The notes under the pieces were generated by a model. It worked only from the letters and a program-made list of their open reading frames with translations, did no database searches and was not told the DNA's origin. From positions 22,879 through 86,878 of the forward strand of contig DGJT01000018.1 in the NCBI GenBank assembly GCA_002387565.1: a DNA stretch of 64,000 nt, given 5' to 3'. The position numbers and the translations under genes were made by a program. The stretch is from Akkermansiaceae bacterium UBA4589. GTDB lineage: Bacteria; Verrucomicrobiota; Verrucomicrobiia; Verrucomicrobiales; Akkermansiaceae. Of the stretch, positions 1-7,840 are shown piece after piece. Each line of letters starts with the position of its first letter. Position 1 is the stretch's first letter.

Positions 1-1
1 A

Positions 2-457
2 GAGCCAGAAATTCCCCATAATACAGGTGCAGCTGGAAGGCTTGCTGTAGCGGCTAATGCTTGCTTACATCTCATTGAACCGCTGGGTTTTGAGATTGAT
101 GAAAAACAGGTACGTCGAGCAGGTTTGGATTATTGGAAAGATGTAAAACTTAAAACATGGAGTTCTTGGGCTGAATTTGTCGCCGACCCTCCAGTGCCGA
201 GTGATCAGTGGTTTTTGATGACTACTAAGGCTACTAAGAATTATTGGCAGGCTGAGTACCCCCAAGACTGCTGCCTCATTTTTGGTGCAGAAACCCGTGG
301 ATTAGCGGACTCTATACTCGAAGCTTACCCAGACAATATGATTAAAATTCCGATGCGAGAGAACAGTACTCGCAGCCTGAATCAATCGACGAGTGTAGGT
401 ATTGCGATGTATGAAGTGTTGCGCCAACATCCAGAGCTATTAGATGCTGGAAATTAA
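2..457 (+). CDS. trmL: tRNA (cytidine/uridine-34) 2'-O-methyltransferase, TrmL/SpoU family, 5' end missing
   Basis: The reading frame is open from the first bases of the window, so the start lies outside it. The visible part begins EPEIPHNTGAAGRLA, matching the TrmL N-terminal region (EPEIPxNTG), and continues with the IEPLGF and RRAGLDYW blocks. The SpoU motif FGAETRGL and the C-terminal SLNQSTSVGIAMYE block follow; these form the AdoMet-binding trefoil knot. TrmL methylates the wobble ribose of leucine tRNAs in the cytoplasm. The usual NLSNAV of motif 3 reads NQSTSV here, a mild departure. About 150 residues are visible, so only a few are missing. Family assignment is firm, exact tRNA target is inferred. 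Confidence 0.9.
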   Translation, partial: EPEIPHNTGAAGRLAVAANACLHLIEPLGFEIDEKQVRRAGLDYWKDVKLKTWSSWAEFVADPPVPSDQWFLMTTKATKNYWQAEYPQDCCLIFGAETRGLADSILEAYPDNMIKIPMRENSTRSLNQSTSVGIAMYEVLRQHPELLDAGN

Positions 458-466
458 GGGATTTAT

Positions 467-484
467 GCCTTGCTATTTCAAGGC
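467..484 (+). terminator. Short hairpin after trmL
   Basis: GCCTTG and CAAGGC form a six-base-pair stem with a six-base loop, ten bases after the trmL stop. No T-run follows, so termination here is a weak inference. Confidence 0.3.
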
Positions 485-529
485 TCTCTAGTTAACTAAT
501 AATCTCTAATTACTTAATAGCACCTAATT

Positions 530-1576
530 ATGTCTTCAGTTTCTAATATCAAAATTATTGAAAATCAGCCGTTACCATCGCCGCAAGCGTTGATGGATCA
601 GATTGCCGCCACACCTGAAGAAGCAGCATTCATAGTCAAGAGCCGTGAGACGATTGTTGATATTTTACAGGGTAAAGATGAAAGATTTTTACTTATTTTA
701 GGGCCTTGCTCTATTCATGATACAAAGGCTTGTTTAGAGTATGCGCAGCGTTTAGCTGAATTAAATAAGAAAGTGTCTGATCGCATCTACCTTGTGATGC
801 GTGTCTACTTTGAAAAGCCAAGAACAACCGTTGGCTGGAAAGGTTTAATCATGGATCCTCGCCTTGATGGTTCATGTAATTTAGAAGAAGGTTTTATTGC
901 GGCACGCCAATTCCTTAAGCAAGTGGTGGCTTGTGGCCTGCCAACTGCTACGGAGTTACTTGATCCAATCACACCTCAGTATATTGCTGATTTAGTGAGT
1001 TGGGCAGCTATTGGAGCGCGTACGACAGAATCTCAAACACACCGTCAAATGACTTCGGGCTTATCTATGCCTGTCGGTTTTAAGAACACTACTTATGGTG
1101 GAATTAAGGCGGCTATTAATGCTATTGAAGCAGCGTCTAAACCTCAGGTATTTCTCGGCGTGAGTGATACGGGTGTCGCGTCTGCAGTGAGCACTAAGGG
1201 TAATCAAGATTGTCACCTTATTTTAAGAGGTGGTGATGATGGACCTAATTATGATGAAGCTTCCGTAGAGGAATCATACAATGCATTACTCAAAGCAAAT
1301 CAACCCGAGCGCATTATGATAGATGCTTCGCACGCAAACTGCGGTAAAGATGATACAAAAATGCCTGCTGTGTTTGAAGCTATCATTGAGCAGAAAGTTA
1401 AATACCCAGAGCGTATCTTAGGAGCGATGCTGGAGAGTCATCTCAATGCTGGAGCACAAGCATTTCCTCAACCAGTAGAAGACCTCAACTACGGTCAATC
1501 TATTACAGATAAGTGTATTAGTTGGGAGACTACAGAAGAGTTGGTATTGGCTGCTTATGATAAACTAGCTAAGTAA
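530..1576 (+). CDS. aroG: 3-deoxy-7-phosphoheptulonate (DAHP) synthase, class I (AroF/G/H type)
   Basis: This enzyme condenses phosphoenolpyruvate with erythrose 4-phosphate, the first step of aromatic amino acid biosynthesis. The 348-residue length fits the E. coli-type family. Visible signatures are LLILGPCSIHD near residue 54, RVYFEKPRTTVGWKG near 91-105 (substrate-binding Arg and Lys), GARTTESQTHR near 162, and IDASHANCGKD near 265 with metal-binding residues. The ATG start has no Shine-Dalgarno sequence, only TAGCACCTAATT. It pairs functionally with pheA at 14.5 kb. Which aromatic end product inhibits it cannot be read from sequence, so aroG is a family-level symbol. Confidence 0.95.
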   Translation: MSSVSNIKIIENQPLPSPQALMDQIAATPEEAAFIVKSRETIVDILQGKDERFLLILGPCSIHDTKACLEYAQRLAELNKKVSDRIYLVMRVYFEKPRTTVGWKGLIMDPRLDGSCNLEEGFIAARQFLKQVVACGLPTATELLDPITPQYIADLVSWAAIGARTTESQTHRQMTSGLSMPVGFKNTTYGGIKAAINAIEAASKPQVFLGVSDTGVASAVSTKGNQDCHLILRGGDDGPNYDEASVEESYNALLKANQPERIMIDASHANCGKDDTKMPAVFEAIIEQKVKYPERILGAMLESHLNAGAQAFPQPVEDLNYGQSITDKCISWETTEELVLAAYDKLAK

Positions 1577-1596
1577 GTTATCTATTAGTAACTAAT

Positions 1597-1633
1597 AAAA
1601 AAGCCGTGCTTGTTTCCAAGCACGGCTTTTTTT
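1597..1633. terminator. Strong bidirectional terminator between aroG and rbfA
   Basis: AAGCCGTGCTTG (1601-1612) and its exact complement (1617-1628) enclose a TTTC loop. The stem is flanked by A's on the left and T's on the right. It therefore gives a Rho-independent terminator on both strands, between the convergent aroG and rbfA genes. Confidence 0.92.
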
Positions 1634-1666
1634 ATTAATGAGTTCTTTGAAATTTATAGAGTTTGT

Positions 1667-2032
1667 TTATAGAGTGTTGTCTTCTTGTTCAGGAGGGGTT
1701 ATTTTGTCGACCTCGTCGAGGACATTGAGTACCTGACAACCTTGCTCCATAGAACGGTCGATACGAAAATCAAGAATAGGGGTTTGTCTAAGAACGACAC
1801 GTTGCATAAGTTTCTTTTGAATCATGCCACGCTTCTTTTGAATCACTTCTAAAACATCGTAGTCGTTATCTGCTCCCAAGATACTAAGCCATACTTTGGC
1901 CTCTTTAAGGTCTTGGGTAGTGTCGACATCCATGACAGTAACTAAAGCTGGTTGGAACTCAAACTCTTTTGGAAATAGAGTGCTTAGCTCACGTTTGAGA
2001 AGTTCATTAATTTTTTTAAGACGCGGGCTCAT
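1667..2032 (-). CDS. rbfA: Ribosome-binding factor A
   Basis: RbfA binds the 30S subunit and helps 16S rRNA 5'-end maturation and late small-subunit assembly. The 121-residue protein has the RbfA fold signatures: an N-terminal RLKKINELLKRELS helix, VTVMDVDTTQDLKEAKVWLS in the middle and the LRQTPILDFRIDRSMEQG block near residues 81-98. These match the usual LRxxPxLxFxxDxSxExG motif. The start ATG is preceded by ACCACACCTTATT with no ribosome-binding site. In many bacteria rbfA follows infB and nusA; here it stands alone, downstream of a LysM gene. Confidence 0.92.
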   Translation of the reverse strand: MSPRLKKINELLKRELSTLFPKEFEFQPALVTVMDVDTTQDLKEAKVWLSILGADNDYDVLEVIQKKRGMIQKKLMQRVVLRQTPILDFRIDRSMEQGCQVLNVLDEVDKITPPEQEDNTL

Positions 2033-2088
2033 AATAAGGTGTGGTTGTTGGCTGGTTTGATAACCGAAAAGATAGGTAAAAAACAGAC

Positions 2089-2508
2089 TTATTTGATAGG
2101 TATTTTTAAGGTCATACCTATGCGAATAAGATGTGCGTTTTCGATGGCATTAATCGATTTTAATGAATTAATACTAACGTTATATTTTTTAGAAATTCCA
2201 TAGAGCGTGTCACCTCTTACCACAGTGTGGGTTTTGTATTTTCCACTATAAGTAGCAACGGGTTTTGGCTTTGGCTTAGGTGGTTCTGGAGTGATGACAA
2301 TTCTTGTAGAATTGTTCGTTTTACTAGGTTGATAGTAACGTCTCCATTTGCCGTCAGCCCAACTCGTGACATAATTGCCTTTCTTGTCAAAAGGTCCAGG
2401 GGTATTAGGCACAAAGTTTGGATTATCAACTTTTTTAATATTTGCCATTGCAGTCTGGAAACAGACAGCTGTAGAAATCAAACTAATCAATAATAAATAA
2501 CGATTCAT
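2089..2508 (-). CDS. Secreted LysM-domain protein
   Basis: This 139-residue protein has an N-terminal signal peptide (RYLLLISLISTAVCFQTAMA, cleavage likely after residue 22). A proline- and lysine-rich linker follows (PEPPKPKPKP, near residues 73-82). One C-terminal LysM domain spans about 92-138 (HTVVRGDTLYGISKKYNVS, ending GMTLKIP). LysM domains bind N-acetylglucosamine polymers, so the protein probably sits on peptidoglycan in the periplasm. No catalytic domain is visible. It lies between the coiled-coil/TPR/Exb cluster and rbfA on the same strand, 57 bases before rbfA, and may belong to that transcript. Confidence 0.85.
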   Translation of the reverse strand: MNRYLLLISLISTAVCFQTAMANIKKVDNPNFVPNTPGPFDKKGNYVTSWADGKWRRYYQPSKTNNSTRIVITPEPPKPKPKPVATYSGKYKTHTVVRGDTLYGISKKYNVSINSLKSINAIENAHLIRIGMTLKIPIK

Positions 2509-2573
2509 GATAGATAGGATAATTTAAAAAGCGACAACCAATGCACAATATAGGTTAGAAACGGTGTCTGTTC

Positions 2574-3422
2574 TTATTGACGAGGTGCGTCTGTAGGAAC
2601 TAAATACTCATTCACATTAAATTCTTTCATTTGTTCATGAGACTTAAGAATTTTTTTAGTTTCAGAGAATAAAGGCATTAGCTCTTGCTGGTTGTCAATT
2701 TTTGCTTCTAAAAGTTTTTGAATACTACTTAGGTGTTGCTCTTGTTCAAAGTTGATATTGGCTAGTTGAGTTTGCACCGATGAATAAGCGGTTCGGAGTT
2801 TTACCTCGGCTTCTTGGTAAGCTTCTTTAGCTCCAAGCTGTTGATGATAGTTTTCTTTTTCTGCTTTATATTTTGAGCTAAACACACGACGGAAAAAACC
2901 AGTGGTTTCTTTGGGGTCAGTAAGCTCTGCTGAGCCCTTTTGTTCAAAATAACTAATGAGAGCGTCAAATTCACCTAAATTAAGTTGGTAACTTGATTTG
3001 AGTTGAGATACGGCATAAATCATGTCGTTGAGCTGAACGAGCTCATCTTTTTGTAGCTGAATGCCAGCCTTAACTTTTGCTTCAAAATTCATGAGGTGTG
3101 CCACTGTGTTTTCACTATTATTAAATAATGATTGGTAGAGTTCAGATACTCTTAGGATGCGAGCGTCAGCTTCTTCTTTGGCTTCTTTAATTGCAGCTAG
3201 AGCCTTGGCTTCGGTTTCTGCGAGGGCTTCTTGATAACGTTGCTCGATGAGCTCTTGTTCTTGAGCGATGGTGTCGAGCTGCTGTTTTTGTTCAATACTT
3301 TGTTGTTGAACCTCCATGAATTTATCTTGGTTCTTTTTGCTCATAAGTAGCACATAGCAAATGGCAGCAATAAGGATGGCTATGACAAACCATAAAGTGA
3401 TGAGAATAGGCTTATTTTTCAT
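2574..3422 (-). CDS. Membrane-anchored coiled-coil protein, function unknown
   Basis: A single N-terminal membrane segment (residues about 7-27) is followed by a long charged stretch rich in Gln, Glu, Ala and Lys (about 30-100), typical of an alpha-helical coiled coil. More helical segments follow to residue 282. No enzyme motif is visible. The protein probably faces the periplasm. Its start overlaps the end of the upstream TPR gene by 11 bases, a strong sign of translational coupling within the exbB-exbD-TPR operon. By analogy with TolA or YbgF-type partners it could link the motor-like ExbBD pair to the wall or outer membrane, but that is inference from context. Confidence 0.75.
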   Translation of the reverse strand: MKNKPILITLWFVIAILIAAICYVLLMSKKNQDKFMEVQQQSIEQKQQLDTIAQEQELIEQRYQEALAETEAKALAAIKEAKEEADARILRVSELYQSLFNNSENTVAHLMNFEAKVKAGIQLQKDELVQLNDMIYAVSQLKSSYQLNLGEFDALISYFEQKGSAELTDPKETTGFFRRVFSSKYKAEKENYHQQLGAKEAYQEAEVKLRTAYSSVQTQLANINFEQEQHLSSIQKLLEAKIDNQQELMPLFSETKKILKSHEQMKEFNVNEYLVPTDAPRQ

Positions 3423-6000
3423 TTGAAGTTTGATTGAGTTGTTTTAGTTGGTTTTGATAGTAAGTTAATTCTTTACTGTCTTTGCTTTGTTTGAGCAGGT
3501 CAACCAAGTCTGTAAGAATTTGCTTCTTCAAATCATAGGAAATTTCAGTATTAAATTCAATGATTAATATAAGGTATTGAATGGCCTTATCAGCTTTGTT
3601 GAGCTCTTTATAATTTTTGGCAAGTTCATATTGGATATTGGCAAGTAGCGCCCCTTGAGGGTTTTGTTCAATAAGCGACTCGAGTTTGGTGGCTGCTAAC
3701 TGATAGTCTTTACTGAGATGCAGAATTTTGGCCTGTAAAAGTTGAGCTTGAACTTGCTCATAACTAGAAATCGTTTTTGTGAGCCACAGATCAATAGTGG
3801 CTTGAGCTGCTTCTAGGTCATTGGTTTTAAATTCCGAAGTTGCTTTATAGCGGTAGAGCAATCGCTCAGACTCTGAAAATGGTTTTGCTTGATACAATTG
3901 CGTGAAAAAGCGTGCTGCTTGTTGATAATCTTGGTTGATATAGTGACGAGTTGAAACCCAAATAAGAATACTTCTAGGTATGGCAACAGGTTTGTAAGTG
4001 ATGGATGGCTCAGTAGTTGCGGGTGCTTCAGCGTCAGTTGTCGTTTCGTTGTTGGCAGTAGTTTCCGCTTGAGGAGAGCCGTCCAAGTTGGCTTTTTCGT
4101 CAATTAGACTTTGGTTATAAGTCCAAATTTTCTCAATTAAATCACTGAGTTTAGCAAGGGCTTGTTGAGAAAAATAAATTTCAATAAGCGCCTGATTGGC
4201 TAGGGGGAAGTAGTCCTTAATATCTAGGCTTAAGCATTTTTGATAATATTTTTCTGCAGCAGATAAGTTATTTGTAAGTTGATATAGATAGCCTAGTTTA
4301 GAATAGATAAAAGCCTGTTGTTTTGCCTCTAATGTCGGTACTTGCTCTATTAAGCTTAGATAGGTATCGATACTACGTTGAGGTAATGATTTTTCTGCAA
4401 GAATTTCAGCTAACCTATATTTGGCATGAGCAAATAACTGCAGGTTAGAACGGTATTTAAAGACTTGTTCGTAATCAGCTATGGCTAAATGATCTTGATT
4501 TAAGCTTTCATAGCAAGCGGCACGTTTTATGAGTGACTCCATAGTTTTGGACTCATCTAAAACTGGGTTATTAAGCGTTTGAGTTAAGATACTGATAGCT
4601 TTTTCATAAGCTTTGGCTTGAATAAAGATATTGGCTAGTTGAGAGCCATACTTGTTTTGGTATTGAGCATTGAGAAACTCAGGACGAATAGCCTCATAAT
4701 AAAAAAGCGCTTGGTTATAGTCCTGCATGGAGAGCAATTGCTCTGCTTTAAGCCAGATCACCATTTGGTAATAGTGATTTTCCATTTGGTCTTCGTATTC
4801 AGAGAGAAATTTATCTATTTTTTTGCTCAGAGAAGCGGCCGTTTTATTTTGAGACTTTTGATACGACAAAAGGAGGTCTTGATAATCAATAGCAATTCTA
4901 TCTAGAGAGGATGATGAATCTAAGTTTTTGAGTTTTTGAATTTTTGCAAAATAATCACTGGCTAAATTAAGCTGGTTCTGACGTTGAGCAGCATTGGCTC
5001 CAATCCAATAGATTTCTTTAGCTAAATCACTAATACCTTGTGTAGATTCTAATTTCTCAAGTGCACTTAATACAATATCATCTTTACCTTGATCGAAATA
5101 AGAAATGAACAACTTCAAGTAGGCTTTTTCATGCCACTCTTTTAGAGCTTCATCTTCTATAATAGTGAGTAGTTGAGCGTGGTATTCATCAATGTTATCT
5201 GTGTTTTTTTTAAGACCAGCTTGCTGGAAAAGTATGGAAGATTTTTTTTCAGGGGGCAGGTCAAATTGAAGTAGTTGAGTGTAGCAGTCTTGAGCTTTTT
5301 CGAGCAAACTTAATTGATTGTCTGCTGTTGATGAATTTAAAGCACTGTTTTTAGCTTGTAGTGTATAAATTTGACTTAGATTAGTGAGCGCAAGAATAGA
5401 GGCTTGCTGAGCAGGGATACTCGCAATAGTTTCAGCATCCTGTTGTTCAATTTGTTCGAGTAAATCAAGGTAAAAGGTAATGGCTTTTTCAAGCTCATTT
5501 TGCTGTTGGGCATATTGAGCTAATTTAAGTAGCACGAGAGATTTTAATTCTGGGCTAATAGATTTTTTGAGAAGTTGTTCGTACCAACCTTGTGCACGCT
5601 CAAAGCCAAATAAGGCTTCATCAATTTTAGCAATTTCGTAGATAGCTTGCTCAGACCACTGGTTTTCATCTGCACTTGAACTAATACAAGCGAGAAAGTA
5701 TTCCTTAGCGAGTAACGGAGAATCTTCAATAAGGTAGCACTGCGCTAGTTCATATTGGGCTTTACTTAGATCCTCCAATTCAGGCTTGAGAGCGATAAAC
5801 TGGACATAACGTTTCCGAGCTAGAGCCGCGGTCTGTTTTGCTGGTTCACTACCAGCTGGAAAGCTCTGGGCTTGCTGATACCATTGTTGAGCCAAGAGGA
5901 GAATACTTTCGCCCTCAAACTCATCATTTATTTCAGTCTGCTCTTGGGCAAAAGTTAAGCTCAAGAAAAATAAAAGTACGCTGTAAAAATAAATTTTCAA
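3412..6000 (-). CDS. Large periplasmic TPR-repeat protein
   Basis: This 862-residue protein has a signal peptide (MKIYFYSVLLFFLSLTFAQ). The rest is made of alternating amphipathic helices of TPR type, for example residues with the A-Y-L-x-L-A-Q-C-Y pattern around 83-93 and later YYQKCLSLDIKDYFPLANQALIEIYF. A low-complexity Thr/Ala/Glu/Asn segment sits near residue 640-670. The start is TTG, 14 bases after the exbD stop; no in-frame ATG lies upstream within that gap. TPR proteins scaffold protein complexes, and the coupling to ExbBD suggests a role like YbgF/CpoB in energy-driven envelope processes. Substrate and partners are unknown. Confidence 0.82.
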   Translation of the reverse strand: MKIYFYSVLLFFLSLTFAQEQTEINDEFEGESILLLAQQWYQQAQSFPAGSEPAKQTAALARKRYVQFIALKPELEDLSKAQYELAQCYLIEDSPLLAKEYFLACISSSADENQWSEQAIYEIAKIDEALFGFERAQGWYEQLLKKSISPELKSLVLLKLAQYAQQQNELEKAITFYLDLLEQIEQQDAETIASIPAQQASILALTNLSQIYTLQAKNSALNSSTADNQLSLLEKAQDCYTQLLQFDLPPEKKSSILFQQAGLKKNTDNIDEYHAQLLTIIEDEALKEWHEKAYLKLFISYFDQGKDDIVLSALEKLESTQGISDLAKEIYWIGANAAQRQNQLNLASDYFAKIQKLKNLDSSSSLDRIAIDYQDLLLSYQKSQNKTAASLSKKIDKFLSEYEDQMENHYYQMVIWLKAEQLLSMQDYNQALFYYEAIRPEFLNAQYQNKYGSQLANIFIQAKAYEKAISILTQTLNNPVLDESKTMESLIKRAACYESLNQDHLAIADYEQVFKYRSNLQLFAHAKYRLAEILAEKSLPQRSIDTYLSLIEQVPTLEAKQQAFIYSKLGYLYQLTNNLSAAEKYYQKCLSLDIKDYFPLANQALIEIYFSQQALAKLSDLIEKIWTYNQSLIDEKANLDGSPQAETTANNETTTDAEAPATTEPSITYKPVAIPRSILIWVSTRHYINQDYQQAARFFTQLYQAKPFSESERLLYRYKATSEFKTNDLEAAQATIDLWLTKTISSYEQVQAQLLQAKILHLSKDYQLAATKLESLIEQNPQGALLANIQYELAKNYKELNKADKAIQYLILIIEFNTEISYDLKKQILTDLVDLLKQSKDSKELTYYQNQLKQLNQTSNEK

Positions 6001-6014
6001 AAATGAATAAAATG

Positions 6015-6437
6015 TTAATTATTAGCCTCCACAGGTAGAGAAATATTCCATACCTTGGCGCGCACACAGGTCGATATGACATCTGCTATATATTGACCTT
6101 TGCATTCTTGATCAAATCTGATGCGGACAGCTTGGTCTGGGTAAACGGATACTAAGCGCTCAAGCTTATTGTAAAGAGCTTCATGAGATGAGGTTTGCCC
6201 ATTAATGCTAAATTCACCAGAGGTTTTAAGGTTTATAATAATTTCACCAGCTAGACGTTGTTCACTACTGCCTTCGGATGATGTGGGGATACGAATATCC
6301 AAATCGAGTTCATCTTTAGAAAATTTCCAACTTAGAAGAAAGAAAATCAGCAGAATAAACACGACGTCAATAAGAGGCGCTAAAGGAAGCTGCGCTTGAG
6401 GCAGTTGAGGTCGTTTAAAGCTGAGCTTATTCATCAT
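6015..6437 (-). CDS. exbD: ExbD/TolR-family biopolymer transport protein
   Basis: ExbD/TolR proteins pair with ExbB/TolQ to use the proton gradient for work on the outer membrane. The 140-residue length is typical. The N-terminus gives LPLAPLIDVVFILLIFFLLS (about residues 18-37), the single membrane helix carrying the conserved proton-relay aspartate (IDVVF). The rest is the periplasmic domain. It follows exbB by 29 bases and precedes the TTG-started TPR gene by 14. No TonB or TolB/Pal gene is nearby, so which of the Exb or Tol branches it belongs to is not settled. Confidence 0.9.
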   Translation of the reverse strand: MMNKLSFKRPQLPQAQLPLAPLIDVVFILLIFFLLSWKFSKDELDLDIRIPTSSEGSSEQRLAGEIIINLKTSGEFSINGQTSSHEALYNKLERLVSVYPDQAVRIRFDQECKGQYIADVISTCVRAKVWNISLPVEANN

Positions 6438-6466
6438 GAATGAGAGTTGAAGGTACGGAATACGTA

Positions 6467-7192
6467 TTAGTCACTCTTTTTAGTGTCCACCAGAGTCATA
6501 TCATAGCTGGAGAGGAACTCAATAGTAGCCATTTCTAATTGGCTAGCTAATTTTTGAGCGCGTGAGCGTAAACCAGCATAAATAAGCATAATAATAATAC
6601 CTATAATTAAACCAGAAGCTGTGGTGATTAAAGCTTCAGAAACACCACTGGCAAGTTCCATTTGTTTGACACCTTGCATATTTCCCACAGAGATTTCAAG
6701 GAAGGCTTTGATCATACCTAACACAGTTCCCAATAATCCAATCATGGGTGCCATAGAGCCTAAATCTGAGATGAAAACTAATTTACGAGCTATTTTTTCA
6801 GACTCAAAATTCGCTTGCATAATAGCTACTTCATCTAAGTTTTCTTTACTGCTATTTGCATGATTTTTATTAAATTCTAAGACCTTGAGTACAATACGAC
6901 TCAAAGAACTCGAATCGCTCGATGTAAATGCAATCAAACCATGATAATCACGATTAGAAATATAAGCTTTGATAGAGGCCAGTGTATTAGCAGGTGCAAT
7001 CAAATTAGCTCTCATGGAAAAAAGTGAAAGCAAGCTTAAGAAAATAGAAATGATAGAAACCGCAAGCAGCGCATACATCATAATGCCTCCCTTTTCAAAT
7101 AGGCCGCCTAAATTAACTGTGCCTGCTTCGTCTTGCGCTCCCAAGGCCAAAGAGCTTAGTGAGATTAGACTGAGTGTAATGAGCTTTTTCAT
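6467..7192 (-). CDS. exbB: MotA/TolQ/ExbB proton channel family protein
   Basis: This is the proton-channel partner of the downstream ExbD. The 241-residue protein starts with a cleavable-looking signal sequence (MKKLITLSLISLSSLALGAQ), found in some ExbB proteins outside the proteobacteria. Membrane helices follow at about 34-58, 140-165 and 185-205. The conserved TolQ/ExbB core reads APMIGLLGTVLGMIKAF and later SGVSEALITTASGLIIGI; the Thr residues of these helices line the proton path. It is first in the cluster exbB-exbD-TPR-coiled coil-LysM-rbfA. The start ATG is preceded by A/T-rich sequence without a ribosome-binding site. Confidence 0.92.
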   Translation of the reverse strand: MKKLITLSLISLSSLALGAQDEAGTVNLGGLFEKGGIMMYALLAVSIISIFLSLLSLFSMRANLIAPANTLASIKAYISNRDYHGLIAFTSSDSSSLSRIVLKVLEFNKNHANSSKENLDEVAIMQANFESEKIARKLVFISDLGSMAPMIGLLGTVLGMIKAFLEISVGNMQGVKQMELASGVSEALITTASGLIIGIIIMLIYAGLRSRAQKLASQLEMATIEFLSSYDMTLVDTKKSD

Positions 7193-7236
7193 GAATTTAA
7201 AATAGAATTATTTACTAATAAATCAAGCTTAGTTAT

Positions 7237-7812
7237 TTATTGTGTTTCTGATTCATGTTTTAAAGCGCCAGCATTGATACAATAACGCAAATCAGTGGGG
7301 TTACCAAAGCCTTCACCTTCAAACACATGTCCGAGGTGTCCATCACAGCGAGCACACCTAACTTCCATGCGCTTCATGCCTAATGAAAGATCTTCTATGA
7401 CTTTAACATTCTGATCTTGAGCAGGTTTCCAAAATGAAGGCCACCCTGAGCGTGAATCAAAACTGGTCTTAGCTTCAAACAAAAGTAAATCACAGCCTGC
7501 ACAATGAAAGCCTCCATCCGAAATCTTTTTAAATTTTTTATAGTCAGGGCCAAATGGGCGTTCAGTGCCATGCTCACGTAAAATATGATAAGCTTTAGGC
7601 GACAGCACTTCTTTCCATTCTTCGTTGGTTTTCATAATAGTTTGTATGTTAGATGGTTGCGCTTCCGTAGTTAGTGAAGCAGGTTCAGGTGTACTATTTG
7701 TTGTTTTTAAAGCAAATTGTGAGCTCTGGGGGTTACATGAAATAAGTGAGCAAGCCATCAGTGCATTTAGGCCAATAATGATAGGCAAGGGAGGTGTTTT
7801 GAAAAAAGACAT
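7237..7812 (-). CDS. msrB: Peptide-methionine (R)-S-oxide reductase, predicted lipoprotein
   Basis: MsrB reduces R-methionine sulfoxide in damaged proteins. Two CxxC zinc pairs (CAGC and CARC), the GWPSFWKP block and the catalytic RYCINAGAL cysteine are all present. The frame is open 30 codons further upstream, but the start at 7812 is preferred. It gives a clean lipoprotein signal (MSFFKTPPLPII, then LMACSLISC lipobox) and removes a 62-base overlap with the sulP gene, leaving a 28-base gap. A lipid anchor places repair outside the cytoplasm, presumably needing an external thiol donor that is not visible here. Confidence 0.9.
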   Translation of the reverse strand: MSFFKTPPLPIIIGLNALMACSLISCNPQSSQFALKTTNSTPEPASLTTEAQPSNIQTIMKTNEEWKEVLSPKAYHILREHGTERPFGPDYKKFKKISDGGFHCAGCDLLLFEAKTSFDSRSGWPSFWKPAQDQNVKVIEDLSLGMKRMEVRCARCDGHLGHVFEGEGFGNPTDLRYCINAGALKHESETQ

Positions 7813-7840
7813 GAATGAAGGGTAATTTATAATAATAAAA

